Shown piece after piece: positions 31,975 to 41,921 of a DNA stretch of 64,000 bases; within the stretch, counting starts at the first letter, position 1, and the number at the start of each line of letters is the position of its first letter. The notes beneath the pieces are model-generated. The model was not told the DNA's origin. It ran no database searches and worked only from the letters and a program-made list of their open reading frames with translations. The stretch is from Planobispora longispora (lineage in GTDB: Bacteria > Actinomycetota > Actinomycetes > Streptosporangiales > Streptosporangiaceae): contig NZ_BOOH01000045.1 in assembly GCF_016863135.1 (NCBI RefSeq), positions 140,125 to 204,124 of the forward strand. Reading direction: 5' to 3'. The position numbers were made by a program, and so were the translations under genes.

Positions 31975-33126
31975 ATGATCCACTCACTTATGCGATCTTC
32001 TGTCCGTGTCGTCCGCCGGATCCCGCCCCTCGCCGCGGACATCGCCGTCGCCCTGGCCGTCCTCGCGGCCCACTCGGCGCCCTTCCTGCTGACGACCCGG
32101 GCGGCCGACCCGGTCACGGGGTACACGATCCAGCAGTACCTTCCCGTGCTCGGCCAGGTGCTGCCGCTGGTCTGGCGGCGGCGCGCGCCGCTGGCGGTCA
32201 TGGTCGCGACGGCGGCCGCGACCGGCGCGTACCTGCTGAACGATCCCGACACCGCGCCGCAGCCCGTCCCGTACGCGCTGCTGATCGCGGTCTACACGGT
32301 GGCCGTGCACGGCTCGCGGCGCGAGCGGACATGGGGGCTGGCCATCCTCGCCGTCGCCGCCACCGCCCAGCTCGCCGGACTGATCCTGCGCATGCCGAGC
32401 GCGGACACGACGGTGCGCGGGCTGGTGATGTACGTCGCGGCCTGGGCGCTGGGACGGGCGGCCGCCAACCGGCAGGCCCACGCCCGCCAGCTCGAACGCG
32501 AGAAGGAGCTGGAGGCGCGCCGGGCCGTCGAGCGGGAGCGGGCGGCGATCGCCCGGGACATGCATGACATCCTCGGCCACGCGATCAGCCTGATGATCGT
32601 GCAGGCGGAGGCCGGGCCGCTGGCCGTACGGCCCGATCCCGGCCGCGCCGAAGCGGCCTTCGACGCCATCGCCGCGGCCGGGCGTGACGCGATGGACCAG
32701 CTGCGCCGCCTGCTCGGCCTGCTGGGCGAGGACTCCTCCGAGGCCACCCCGACGGTGGCCCGCATCGGGGCGCTGGTCGAGAGCGTGGACCGCGCCGGGC
32801 AGTCCGCCGCCCTGACCGTCACCGGAACGCCCCGCCCGCTGCCCCCGGACGTGGAGGCCGCCGCCTACCGGGTGGTCCAGGAGGCGCTCACCAACGTGGT
32901 CAAGCACGCCCGCGCGAGCAAGGTCTCGATCGAGCTCGACTGGCGGAAGGACGCGCTCGTGATCGATGTGACGGACGACGGCCGCGGCCACACCGGCGGG
33001 GCGGGGCACGGACTCGTCGGCATCCGCGAGCGCGCGGCGGCCTGCGGCGGCACGGTGTCCTTCGGCCACGGGCCGGACCGGCGCGGCTTCGCCGTCTCGG
33101 TGCGCCTGCCGGGAGCCCCCGCGTGA
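31975..33126 (+). CDS. NarL-type sensor histidine kinase
   Basis: A 383-residue kinase with about five N-terminal membrane spans. The phospho-acceptor region is [20 protein letters not shown] (HisKA_3). The N-box is [20 protein letters not shown] and the G-box is [18 protein letters not shown]. No large sensory domain lies outside. GTG of its partner overlaps the stop. The two likely act on the neighbouring hydrolase or an unlinked target. Confidence 0.94.
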   Translation: MIHSLMRSSVRVVRRIPPLAADIAVALAVLAAHSAPFLLTTRAADPVTGYTIQQYLPVLGQVLPLVWRRRAPLAVMVATAAATGAYLLNDPDTAPQPVPYALLIAVYTVAVHGSRRERTWGLAILAVAATAQLAGLILRMPSADTTVRGLVMYVAAWALGRAAANRQAHARQLEREKELEARRAVERERAAIARDMHDILGHAISLMIVQAEAGPLAVRPDPGRAEAAFDAIAAAGRDAMDQLRRLLGLLGEDSSEATPTVARIGALVESVDRAGQSAALTVTGTPRPLPPDVEAAAYRVVQEALTNVVKHARASKVSIELDWRKDALVIDVTDDGRGHTGGAGHGLVGIRERAAACGGTVSFGHGPDRRGFAVSVRLPGAPA

Positions 33127-33788
33127 CCATCCGCGTCGTGGTCGCCGACGACCAGGAGCTCGTGCGCAGCGGCTTCTCCCTGATCCTCGACATGCAACCG
33201 GACATCACGGTCGTCGCGGAGGCCGGCGACGGCGCCCAGGCCGTGGAGGCGGCGCGCCTCCACTCGCCCGACGTGGTCCTGCTCGACATCCACATGCCCG
33301 TCATGAACGGCATCGAGGCCGCCGGGAGGATCTGCGCCGAGACCGCCGCCAGGATCATCATCCTGACGACGTTCAACAACGACGAGTACGTCTACGCGGC
33401 CCTGCACGCGGGGGCCAGCGGCTTCCTGCTGAAAGACGTGCGACGGGACGACCTCGTCCACGCCGTCCGCGTCGTCACGGCCGGAGAGTCGCTGCTCGCC
33501 CCCGCCGTGACCCGCAAGCTCATCGACGACATCCTCCAGCGCGACGCCCGCCCGCCGGTCGCGGTGCCGGGCATGGACGCCCTGACCGGCCGCGAGCGGG
33601 AGACTCTGGCCCTCCTCGGCCGCGGCCTGTCCAACCCCGAGATCGCCGAAGCCCTGGTGGTCAGCGAGCACACGGTGAAGACCCACGTCAGCAACGTGCT
33701 GTCCAAGCTCGGCCTGCGCGACCGGATCCAGGCGGTCATCTGCGCCTACGAGTCCGGCCTCGTCCAGCCGGGCCACTGGCGTCGCTGA
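33123..33788 (+). CDS. NarL/LuxR-type response regulator
   Basis: A 221-residue regulator. The receiver has [18 protein letters not shown] (phospho-Asp in LLD). The LuxR helix-turn-helix is [20 protein letters not shown] near residue 170. GTG start overlaps the kinase stop (GTGA). Cognate pair with the kinase at 31975. Confidence 0.96.
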   Translation: MTIRVVVADDQELVRSGFSLILDMQPDITVVAEAGDGAQAVEAARLHSPDVVLLDIHMPVMNGIEAAGRICAETAARIIILTTFNNDEYVYAALHAGASGFLLKDVRRDDLVHAVRVVTAGESLLAPAVTRKLIDDILQRDARPPVAVPGMDALTGRERETLALLGRGLSNPEIAEALVVSEHTVKTHVSNVLSKLGLRDRIQAVICAYESGLVQPGHWRR

Positions 33789-33892
33789 CGCCCGTGACCG
33801 GCCCGCCGCGCGCGGCGGACCGCCGGCACGGGCCGACTCGCGCGGCAGTCCCGGATGCGACGGCTCCGAGCGGCTCGCGACGCCGGGATCGG

Positions 33893-34777
<885 letters not shown>

Positions 34778-34809
34778 GGCAGCATCGTCAACGTTGATAC
34801 CGGTGTGAA

Positions 34810-34815
34810 GGTCAA
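34810..34815 (-). promoter_or_regulatory. -35-like TTGACC in the MerR/oxidoreductase divergent promoter
   Basis: On the minus strand TTGACC is followed by TTCACACCGGTATCAACGT, a 19-bp spacer of MerR character, before a weak -10. It is placed for the oxidoreductase gene. Weak evidence. Confidence 0.45.
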
Positions 34816-34826
34816 GGGAGGTTTCG

Positions 34827-35234
34827 ATGCGGATCGGGGAACTGAGTCGCCGGACGGGCGTCAACGCCCATCAGCTGCGCTACTACGAAGCCCAGGGCCT
34901 GCTGGAGGCGGACCGCGGCGCGAACGGTTACCGCGAGTACGACGAGGAGGCCGTGCTGCGGGTGAAGCAGATCCGGCACCTGCTCGGCGCCGGCCTGTCC
35001 TCCGAGGACATCGCGTACCTGCTGCCCTGCGCGGTCGGAGAGGCCCCGCAGCTGTTCGGGTGCCCCGAGTCGCTGACCGCGATGCGGTCACGGTTGCGGC
35101 GGCTGGACGATCAGATGGACAGGCTCGCCCAGTCCCGTGACGCCCTCGCCGACTACATCGACGCGGCCGAGCGGATGGGCGGGGAGATTTACCCTCCCTT
35201 CGGCGGCGCCGGCCTGGAGTCCGTCCCCGCCTGA
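34827..35234 (+). CDS. MerR-family regulator
   Basis: A 135-residue MerR protein. The winged helix is MRIGELSRRTGVNAHQLRYY. The effector part has two separate cysteines (LLPCAVGE; LFGCPESL), like the SoxR-like actinobacterial group. GGGAGG precedes the ATG. Divergent from the imine-reductase-like gene, so it probably controls it in response to a redox or toxic organic signal (inference). Confidence 0.92.
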   Translation: MRIGELSRRTGVNAHQLRYYEAQGLLEADRGANGYREYDEEAVLRVKQIRHLLGAGLSSEDIAYLLPCAVGEAPQLFGCPESLTAMRSRLRRLDDQMDRLAQSRDALADYIDAAERMGGEIYPPFGGAGLESVPA

Positions 35235-35304
35235 GCGGCCGGAGTGCCGCCGCCGGTGCCGCGCCCGGCGCGGGGACGCCGCCGGGCGCATGGGGAGGCC
35301 GTCG

Positions 35305-36312
35305 TCAGGAGGCGTCCACGGTGACCACGACCTTGCCCCTCGCGTGTCCCCGTTCGAGATACCGGACGGCCTCCGCGGTCTCGTCCAGCGGGTAGGTCCG
35401 GTCGATGACGGGAGCGACCTTCCCCGATTCGATGAGCCCGCTCACGACGGTGAGATCGTCGGCGCTGGTGCGGGACAGGAAGAGCGCCATCCGGGGCATC
35501 GCCATGATCTTGGCCATCCCCAGCACCGGCCCGACCCACTGCCCCTTCGACGGCGCGCACTCCACGAGGACGCCCGCGGGGGCGAGCACCCGCCGGTTCG
35601 CCAGGACGCCGCGGTTGGCGACCAGGTCGAGCACCACGTCGTACCGCTTCCCGGCACGCGTGTAGTCCTCCTTGGTGTAGTCGACGACGTGGTCGGCGCC
35701 GATCGAGCGGACCAGCTCCGTGTTGCCGGTGCCGCACACCCCGGTCACCTCGGCCCCCATGGCCTTGGCGATCTGCACCGCGAACGTCCCCACGCCGCCG
35801 GAGGCCCCGTTGACCAGCACCCGGTGCCCGCGCCGGATCCGGCCCTTGTCGCGCAATCCCTGGAGCGCGGTGAGCGCCGCCACCGGGACGGCCGCGGCCT
35901 GCTCGAACGTCAGCCCGGCCGGCATCTTGCGCAGCATGCCGTCCTGGCGCAGGCAGGCGTACTCGGCCAGGCCCGTCGTGCCCGGCACGAGGTCCAGGCC
36001 GCAGCCGCCGTACACCTCGTCCCCCGGCCGGAAGGCGGTGACGTCGCGGCCCGCCGACTCGACGACGCCCGCCAGGTCGGCGCCCAGGGCGGTGTGCTTG
36101 GGACGGGTCAGGCCCATATCCAGGCGGGCGAAGTACGGCTCGCCCCGCATGTGGTGCCAGTCCAGCGGGTTGACGGAGGCGGCGCGCACGCGGATCAGCA
36201 CGTCGCCGGCCCCGACGGCGGGCATGTCCGCGTCCTCCAGTCGCAGCACCTCGGGCGGGCCGTAAGCGTGGTAGCGGATGGCTTTCACGCTTCCCAGCGT
36301 GCGGACAGCCAT
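35305..36312 (-). CDS. Zinc-independent MDR alcohol dehydrogenase/quinone reductase
   Basis: A 335-residue medium-chain reductase. N-terminal VKAIRYHAYGPPEVLRLED, the NASVNPLDWH-type segment ASVNPLDWHHMRG, and VLVNGASGGVGTFAVQIAKA for NADPH. No catalytic zinc cysteines line up, so it is the quinone-oxidoreductase type. Start is ATG at 36310-36312 or GTG at 36288. A striking 22-bp palindrome lies just upstream, between it and the LuxR/NB-ARC gene. Confidence 0.9.
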   Translation of the reverse strand: MAVRTLGSVKAIRYHAYGPPEVLRLEDADMPAVGAGDVLIRVRAASVNPLDWHHMRGEPYFARLDMGLTRPKHTALGADLAGVVESAGRDVTAFRPGDEVYGGCGLDLVPGTTGLAEYACLRQDGMLRKMPAGLTFEQAAAVPVAALTALQGLRDKGRIRRGHRVLVNGASGGVGTFAVQIAKAMGAEVTGVCGTGNTELVRSIGADHVVDYTKEDYTRAGKRYDVVLDLVANRGVLANRRVLAPAGVLVECAPSKGQWVGPVLGMAKIMAMPRMALFLSRTSADDLTVVSGLIESGKVAPVIDRTYPLDETAEAVRYLERGHARGKVVVTVDAS

Positions 36313-36322
36313 CGGGGTCACG

Positions 36323-36344
36323 AAATCACGTGAATTCGTGATTT
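36323..36344. promoter_or_regulatory. 22-bp palindrome AAATCACG-N6-CGTGATTT
   Basis: Perfect 8-bp arms around TGAATT, in the 54-bp gap between the divergent MDR gene and the LuxR/NB-ARC regulator. The A/T-rich outer arms differ from the surrounding GC. It is a likely operator for both genes. Confidence 0.8.
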
Positions 36345-36366
36345 GGAGAGTAGTGTCCGAGCCACC

Positions 36367-38760
36367 ATGGCCAGACCCCCGCGCCGCCCGGGCAATCTGC
36401 CCGCCGAGGCGACCAGTTTCATCGGCCGCCGTCGCGAACTCGCCGCGGTCAGGAGAAGCCTCGCCGAGGCCCGCCTGGTCAGTCTCGTCGGGCCCGGCGG
36501 GGTCGGTAAGACGCGGCTGGCGCTGCGGGCGGCGGGCGATCTCGGACGCGGGTTCCCCGGGGGCGCGTGGCTGGTGGAACTGGCCGAGGTACGTGATTGC
36601 GCGCTGGTCGGCGATGCCGTCATGGCGGCCCTGGACCTGCGGACCCAGGCCGCGGCCGAGCCGTCGGCGGTGCTGGCGGCGCACCTGCGGGACAAGAGGC
36701 TGCTGCTGGTGGTCGACAACTGCGAGCACCTGCTCGCGGCGACCGCCCGGCTGGTCGCGGAGATGATGCGGGCGGCGCCGGGCGTACGGGTGATCGCGAC
36801 CAGCAGGGAACCGCTGTCGGCGCCCGGCGAGCACGTGGTGCCCGTGCCACCGCTCGACCTGCCCGCGCCGCATCCGCGCCCGCCGCTCGATCCACCGGTG
36901 CCGCACGTCCGTCCGCCGCTCGATCTGTCGGCGCCCCACCCCCGCCCGCCGCTGGCGAAGGTGCGGCAGAACGAGGCGGTCATGCTGTTCACGGAACGGG
37001 CCGCGGCGGCGTCGGGCACGTTCGAGCTGACCGCGGCGAACCAGGCGGCGGTGGCCGGTCTGTGCCGCCGTCTCGACGGCCTGCCACTGGCGATCGAACT
37101 GGCGGCCGTGCGGACGCGGGTGTTGTCCGCCGGGCAGATCCTCGACCGCCTCGACGACCGGTTCGGCCTGCTCACCGGTGGCGGGCAGGCGCTCCCGCGC
37201 CACCGGACGCTGCGCACCGTCATCGACTGGAGCCACGACCTGCTGGATCCGGCGGAGCAGGCGTTGTTGCGGCGGCTGTGCGTCTTCGCCGGCCGGTTCA
37301 CGCTGGAGGACGTCGAGGCGGTCTGCGGGCAGGAGGGCCCGCCCGCGCTGGCCCCCCTGTCGTCGCTGGTCGACAAGTCGCTGGTGATGAAGGAGAACGC
37401 CGGGGACCTGGCCTGCTACCGCCTGCACGAGACGATGCGCGAGTACGCCGCGCTCAGACTGCGCGAGGCCGGCGAGGAGGAGGCGGCCCGCCGGAGGTTC
37501 GCCGACTACTACACCTCGCGCTGCCTGCGGGCCGCGCCGCAGGTCCGGCGGCGGCTGGCCGAGTGGCTCGACTGGATGGACCTGGAGATCGACAACGTGC
37601 GCGCGGTGCTGCGCGGATGCGTGACCCGCGAGGGCGCGGCGCGCGGCATGAACCTGGTCTACGCCATCGGCTACTACTGGATCACCCGCGCGCTCAACGA
37701 GGGGGTCCGGTGGGCCGAGGAGCTGCTCGCCTGCGAGGGCGCCGGGCCGGCCGAGCGGGCCAGGGCCGCCTTCATGCGCGGTTTCCTGGCGGTGCTGCAG
37801 TCGGACGCGGCGAGCGCCGGCCCCGCGCTGGACGAGGCGGTGGCCCGGGCCGGGGAGGCGGGGCTGCCGTCCGTGCTGGCGCAGTCGCTGTCGCTGGCGT
37901 CGATGGCGGCGAGCATGTCCGGGGATCGCGAGGCGGCCGGGCGGCTGGGCGAGCGGGCCCGGGCCGCCCTGGAGGGGCTGGACGACGACACGGCCGTTCT
38001 CATGTTCCTGCAGTCGCGCGCGCTGAACGGCCTCTCCGAAGGCGATCTCGGCACGGCCGCGGAGGCCGCCGCGGAGGGGGTGCGCCTGGGCCGGGAGACC
38101 GGCGACCTCTACAGCCTGGACATGATGCTGCTGAACCTGGGCTCCGCCAGGCTGATCGCGGGCGCGCCCGACGAGGCGGAGCCGCTGCTGGCGGAGGCGC
38201 TGCGGATCGCGTACCGGATCGACGACCGGGTGGGCCAGTACGTGCTGCTCGGCGCGCTGGGCTGCGTCGCGGCCGGTTCCGGGCGGGCTCGGCCGGCGGC
38301 GCTGCTGATGGGGGCGGCCGAGACGGTGCGCGCGGAGGCCGGGGCGAGCGTGCTGCCCTTCCTCCCGCCGCTGCTGGCCCGGGCCGGGCAGGCGGCCCGG
38401 GCGGAGCTGGGGGCGGCGGCGTTCGAGGACGAGTACGCGGCCGGGAGGCGTCTGAGCAGGGACGCCGCCATCGGACTGGCACTCGGCGCGCCCGCCCCGC
38501 CCGCCGAGGCGCCGGGTGAGAGACCGGACGGGACACCGCTCGGCAGGAGGCAGGCGGAGGTGGCGCGGCTGGTCGCCGAGGGACTCAGCAACCGGCAGAT
38601 CGGCGAGCGGCTGTTCATCTCGGAGCACACGGTGGACAGCCACATACGGGCGATCATGAACAAGCTGGGGTTCAACACCCGGGCGCAGATCGCCGCCTGG
38701 ACGGCCTCCCCCGGCCCGTTCCCCAAGGCGCCCGCGAGGCGTGCCGATGGAGCGGTGTGA
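36367..38760 (+). CDS. Large LuxR regulator with NB-ARC ATPase and TPR-like region
   Basis: A 797-residue LAL-like regulator. The P-loop is LVGPGGVGKTRLALRAAGDL (residues about 42-61). GLPLAIELAAVRTRVLS is the NB-ARC GLPLA motif. A helical repeat region covers about 380-690, and the LuxR helix-turn-helix is GLSNRQIGERLFISEHTVDS near residue 745. A proline-rich 11-residue repeat sits at 161-193. It may activate the divergent dehydrogenase. The ATG at 36367 is preferred over an upstream ATG within the palindrome. Confidence 0.93.
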   Translation: MARPPRRPGNLPAEATSFIGRRRELAAVRRSLAEARLVSLVGPGGVGKTRLALRAAGDLGRGFPGGAWLVELAEVRDCALVGDAVMAALDLRTQAAAEPSAVLAAHLRDKRLLLVVDNCEHLLAATARLVAEMMRAAPGVRVIATSREPLSAPGEHVVPVPPLDLPAPHPRPPLDPPVPHVRPPLDLSAPHPRPPLAKVRQNEAVMLFTERAAAASGTFELTAANQAAVAGLCRRLDGLPLAIELAAVRTRVLSAGQILDRLDDRFGLLTGGGQALPRHRTLRTVIDWSHDLLDPAEQALLRRLCVFAGRFTLEDVEAVCGQEGPPALAPLSSLVDKSLVMKENAGDLACYRLHETMREYAALRLREAGEEEAARRRFADYYTSRCLRAAPQVRRRLAEWLDWMDLEIDNVRAVLRGCVTREGAARGMNLVYAIGYYWITRALNEGVRWAEELLACEGAGPAERARAAFMRGFLAVLQSDAASAGPALDEAVARAGEAGLPSVLAQSLSLASMAASMSGDREAAGRLGERARAALEGLDDDTAVLMFLQSRALNGLSEGDLGTAAEAAAEGVRLGRETGDLYSLDMMLLNLGSARLIAGAPDEAEPLLAEALRIAYRIDDRVGQYVLLGALGCVAAGSGRARPAALLMGAAETVRAEAGASVLPFLPPLLARAGQAARAELGAAAFEDEYAAGRRLSRDAAIGLALGAPAPPAEAPGERPDGTPLGRRQAEVARLVAEGLSNRQIGERLFISEHTVDSHIRAIMNKLGFNTRAQIAAWTASPGPFPKAPARRADGAV
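36847..36945 (+). repeat. In-frame 33-bp repeat, 3 units, in the NB-ARC regulator
   Basis: Units at 36847-36879, 36880-36912 and 36913-36945 encode PPLDLPAPHPR, PPLDPPVPHVR and PPLDLSAPHPR, and a partial PPL follows. This is a flexible linker inserted within the ATPase part. Confidence 0.9.
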
Positions 38761-39105
38761 ACGGTTCCCGGGCGTGGCGGGTCTACCTCCTGGGCGGCGT
38801 GGCCGCTCTGGTGGTCTTCGTGCTGCTGCCGTACGGCCTGCCGCGTGACGTGATGTGCGTCCTGAGCGGGCTGGCCACCGTGGTCGCGATGTTGTGCTCG
38901 ACCGCGCGCCGCCCGCGAGGACACTCCGCTGACCCTGGCCCCGCTCGACCTGGACCGGTTCAAGCTGTTCAACGACACCCACGGCCACCAGGCCGGAGAC
39001 GCGCTGCCGTCCGGCGCCGCCGCCAAGGAGTCCGGCCGCGACCGCACCGTGCGGGCGGAACCGCCCGCGGACGCACGTCCGGACCGGGCGTCCCTCACCG
39101 CGTGA
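38757..39105 (+). pseudogene. Remnant of a membrane GGDEF (diguanylate cyclase) protein
   Basis: The GTG frame overlapping the LuxR stop encodes two membrane spans (YLLGGVAALVVFVLLPYG; MCVLSGLATVVAML). A second frame then encodes LDLDRFKLFNDTHGHQAGDA, the conserved entry to a GGDEF domain, and stops at 39105. The catalytic GGDEF loop itself is missing. A frameshift and large deletions separate the parts, so it cannot make c-di-GMP. Confidence 0.75.
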
Positions 39106-39201
39106 ACACGGTGAATTGCCCATATTTCAGGCGTTAGAAGCCTTTGTGGGGTGGTAGGCGAGCAAGTATCTGCCTTGCATCCACACGTGCTGGGGGCTCG
39201 C

Positions 39202-39594
39202 ATGAGATTTTCTTCCCGGGACGACGCGCAGCTGAGCGTGGACTTGCAGGAGCAGGTCGGCGGGATCGTCATCGCCCGGGTGCACGGTGAGCTGGCGGTC
39301 GGCTCCGAACCGCTGCTGGGCGCGTACCTGGAGGCGCTGTGGGAGCGACCTGACCTGCGCGGTCTGGTGGTGGACGTGACCGAGGTGGGCTTCTGCGACT
39401 CGGTCGGCCTGGGAGAGCTGATCGGCGCCTACAACCGCTGCCAGGCGCAGACGGTGGCTTTCACGCTGGCCGGCGTGAACGGGATGGTGGCGCGGCTGCT
39501 GAACGTCACCGGCCTGCGCGCCACGTTCGCCGTCTTCCCCGACGCCGAGGCGGCCACGACCCATCTGGCCGCGAATCCCGAGACCGGCCGGTGA
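39202..39594 (+). CDS. STAS-domain anti-sigma factor antagonist-like protein
   Basis: A 130-residue STAS protein. The central VVDVTEVGFCDSVGLGELIG carries the serine (in DSVG) phosphorylated in SpoIIAA-like proteins. Such proteins release sigma factors from anti-sigma kinases. The ATG at 39202 fits the domain start; an upstream GTG frame adds 17 unlike residues. A membrane histidine kinase follows on the same strand 82 bp later. Confidence 0.9.
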   Translation: MRFSSRDDAQLSVDLQEQVGGIVIARVHGELAVGSEPLLGAYLEALWERPDLRGLVVDVTEVGFCDSVGLGELIGAYNRCQAQTVAFTLAGVNGMVARLLNVTGLRATFAVFPDAEAATTHLAANPETGR

Positions 39595-39676
39595 CGACCG
39601 CCGAATCACTCGGGAGCCGGACCAGGACCGGGTGAACCGGATTCGGAAGACCCACATTGGGGCTGCCGGGTAGCAC

Positions 39677-41875
39677 GTGGCCCGTGAGGGGGATGAAATC
39701 CCCGTGACAAGGTTGAAGACCTGGTCGCCGACGGGGAGCCCGGCCTGCGGCGACGACCACGAGGGCTCCGTGGCGGGCGCCGGCCCGCCGACGCCCGGCG
39801 GCCGCGCGGCGCTGCGCCGTACCGCGGCGTTCGCCGTGCTGCACCTGGCCGCGACGCTCGCCGGACGGCTCGAGCTGGCCGGCGGCGAGGTCTTCGGCCT
39901 GGTCTGGCCGGCGGCCGGAGTGGGGGCGCTGTGGCTGCTGGTGCAGCGGCACGAACGGTCCCGGTGGCTGGACGTGCTGACGATGGCGGCGATCTTCATC
40001 GCCGTCAACCTGCTGACCGACTCGACCTTGCCGTCCGCCGTCTTCTTCACCGCGGTGAACCTGGCGCAGATGCTGCTGTTCCTGCAGGTGATCGCCCGGG
40101 TGTGCCCGGATCTGTGGGCCTCCCGCCCGTGGGGAGGGCTCGAACGGGTGCGACACCTGTGGGGGCTGCTGGCGGCCGCGGCGGCGGCGGCGACGGTCGG
40201 CGCGGTGATCGTCCCCACCGTTCTGGGAGTGCTCACCGGCCAGTGGTCGGCCCCGAGCTCCGCGGCGTGGTGGGGGCGCAACACCGTGAACATGATGGCG
40301 ATCCCCGCGCTGGGCCTGTGCCTGGGGCGCCTGCTCGACCGGCGGGCCCGTGCCCGGCGGCGGGTCTCACCGTGGCAGGCGGCGCGGACGGCGGCGGACC
40401 GGGCCGGCGGCTGGCGGATCATCGAGTTCTGCGCCCTGCTGACGGCGTCGGCGGCTGCCTACCTCGTGACGTTCGGCATCAGGCACGATCTGCCGCTGGC
40501 GTTCCTGCTGACCGCGGTGACCGTCTGGGCCGCCGTGCGGTTCGACACCACCCTCGTGGCCCTGCACAGCCTGATCACCGGAACGATCGCGATCGTCTTC
40601 ACCATCTACGACAACGGCCCCTTCGCCGTCGTCGACTCGCCCGCCGCCCGGGTGCTGGTGGCGCAGGTCTTCGTCGGGATGATCACCGTGATCGGGCTGG
40701 CGCTGGCGCTCGGCCGCGACGAGCGGGACGCGCTGGACCGGCGGCGGGCCGCGGCCGAGAAAGAGGTCTCCGCCCAGGCCGGGATGTTGTCGGCGATCGT
40801 CGAGTCGATACACGACGGACTGGTCGTCATCGACGCCGACGGGCGGTTCCTCCTGAGCAATCCGGCCGCCCGGCGCCTGCTCGGCGTCGACGGCGTCGCG
40901 GGCAGCGTCGCCGACCACCGCCTGTCGTACCCCGACGGGACCCCCCTCCCGGTGGAGCGGATGCCGTACCGGCTGGCCCTGGCCGGGCACGAGGTCCGCG
41001 ACATGGACGTGCTCGTGCGGGCCCCCGGCATGGCCGAGAACCGCCTGCTCAACGTGAGCGCGACCCGGCTGCCGGTGAACGACGGCGCGGCGGTCGTGGT
41101 CTTCCACGACGTCACCGAGGAGCGGCGGAACCGCGACGAGCTGGCGGCCTTCGCCGGTGTGGTGGCCCACGACCTGCTCAACCCGCTGACCACCCTCGAC
41201 GGCTGGACGCAGATCCTGGCCGACGCGGTGGAGGCCGGGCCCGGCGACGGCGCGCCGGGCGAGGTGGGCATCAGCCTCGACCACATCCAGCGGGCGTCGT
41301 CGCGGATGCGGGAGCTGATCCAGGACCTGCTGGCGCACACCACCGCCCGGGACGCGCCGATCACCCCCGTCCCGATCGACCTCGGGAAAGTCGTGCGGGA
41401 GGTCGCCGCCGCCCGCGGCGACCTCCCCGAGGGCGCCGAGGGCGGCCAGGCCCCGATCTTCCACATCGGCGAGCTGGACGGGGTCCGGGCCGACCGGGCC
41501 CTGCTCCGCCAGCTGCTGGACAACCTGATCGGCAACGCGGTGAAGTACACCGCCCCGGGCGTCCGGCCGGAGATCACCGTCACCTCCGCGACCGAGCGGC
41601 CGGACTGGATCCGCGTCGAGATCGCCGACCGGGGCATCGGCATCCCGCAGGGACAGCACGAGGTGATCTTCGAGAACTTCCACCGGGCCCACCGGGGCGG
41701 CCCCTACACCGGCAGCGGGCTCGGCCTGGCCATCTGCAAGCGCATCGTCGAGCGGCACGGCGGCTCGATCGGGGTGGAGGACAACCCCGGCGGGGGCTCG
41801 CGGTTCCATTTCACCCTGCCCGCGGCCACCGCCCCCGGCGGGACGCCGCCCGCGGGCGAGAGCGAGACTCCCTGA
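39677..41875 (+). CDS. MASE1-PAS sensor histidine kinase
   Basis: A 732-residue kinase. MASE1-like membrane domain (about 45-345, eight spans), PAS domain (about 370-480, IVESIHDGLVVIDADGRFLL), HisKA (FAGVVAHDLLNPLTTLDGW, acceptor His) and HATPase (LLDNLIGNAVKYTAPG; DRGIGIPQGQHEVIFENFHR). Output partner is not encoded beside it. GTG start; a second GTG 24 bases later is possible. The STAS protein upstream may be functionally linked. Confidence 0.92.
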   Translation: MAREGDEIPVTRLKTWSPTGSPACGDDHEGSVAGAGPPTPGGRAALRRTAAFAVLHLAATLAGRLELAGGEVFGLVWPAAGVGALWLLVQRHERSRWLDVLTMAAIFIAVNLLTDSTLPSAVFFTAVNLAQMLLFLQVIARVCPDLWASRPWGGLERVRHLWGLLAAAAAAATVGAVIVPTVLGVLTGQWSAPSSAAWWGRNTVNMMAIPALGLCLGRLLDRRARARRRVSPWQAARTAADRAGGWRIIEFCALLTASAAAYLVTFGIRHDLPLAFLLTAVTVWAAVRFDTTLVALHSLITGTIAIVFTIYDNGPFAVVDSPAARVLVAQVFVGMITVIGLALALGRDERDALDRRRAAAEKEVSAQAGMLSAIVESIHDGLVVIDADGRFLLSNPAARRLLGVDGVAGSVADHRLSYPDGTPLPVERMPYRLALAGHEVRDMDVLVRAPGMAENRLLNVSATRLPVNDGAAVVVFHDVTEERRNRDELAAFAGVVAHDLLNPLTTLDGWTQILADAVEAGPGDGAPGEVGISLDHIQRASSRMRELIQDLLAHTTARDAPITPVPIDLGKVVREVAAARGDLPEGAEGGQAPIFHIGELDGVRADRALLRQLLDNLIGNAVKYTAPGVRPEITVTSATERPDWIRVEIADRGIGIPQGQHEVIFENFHRAHRGGPYTGSGLGLAICKRIVERHGGSIGVEDNPGGGSRFHFTLPAATAPGGTPPAGESETP

Positions 41876-41921
41876 TCAGGAGGGGTCGTCATCGCCCGTA
41901 CGGCCCCGGCGCCGCGCGGCC

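Noticed and set aside
35305..39123. A 1272-codon minus-strand frame
   Set aside because: Only its 3' part is the MDR dehydrogenase. The rest is antisense of the LuxR/NB-ARC gene, which has clear domains.
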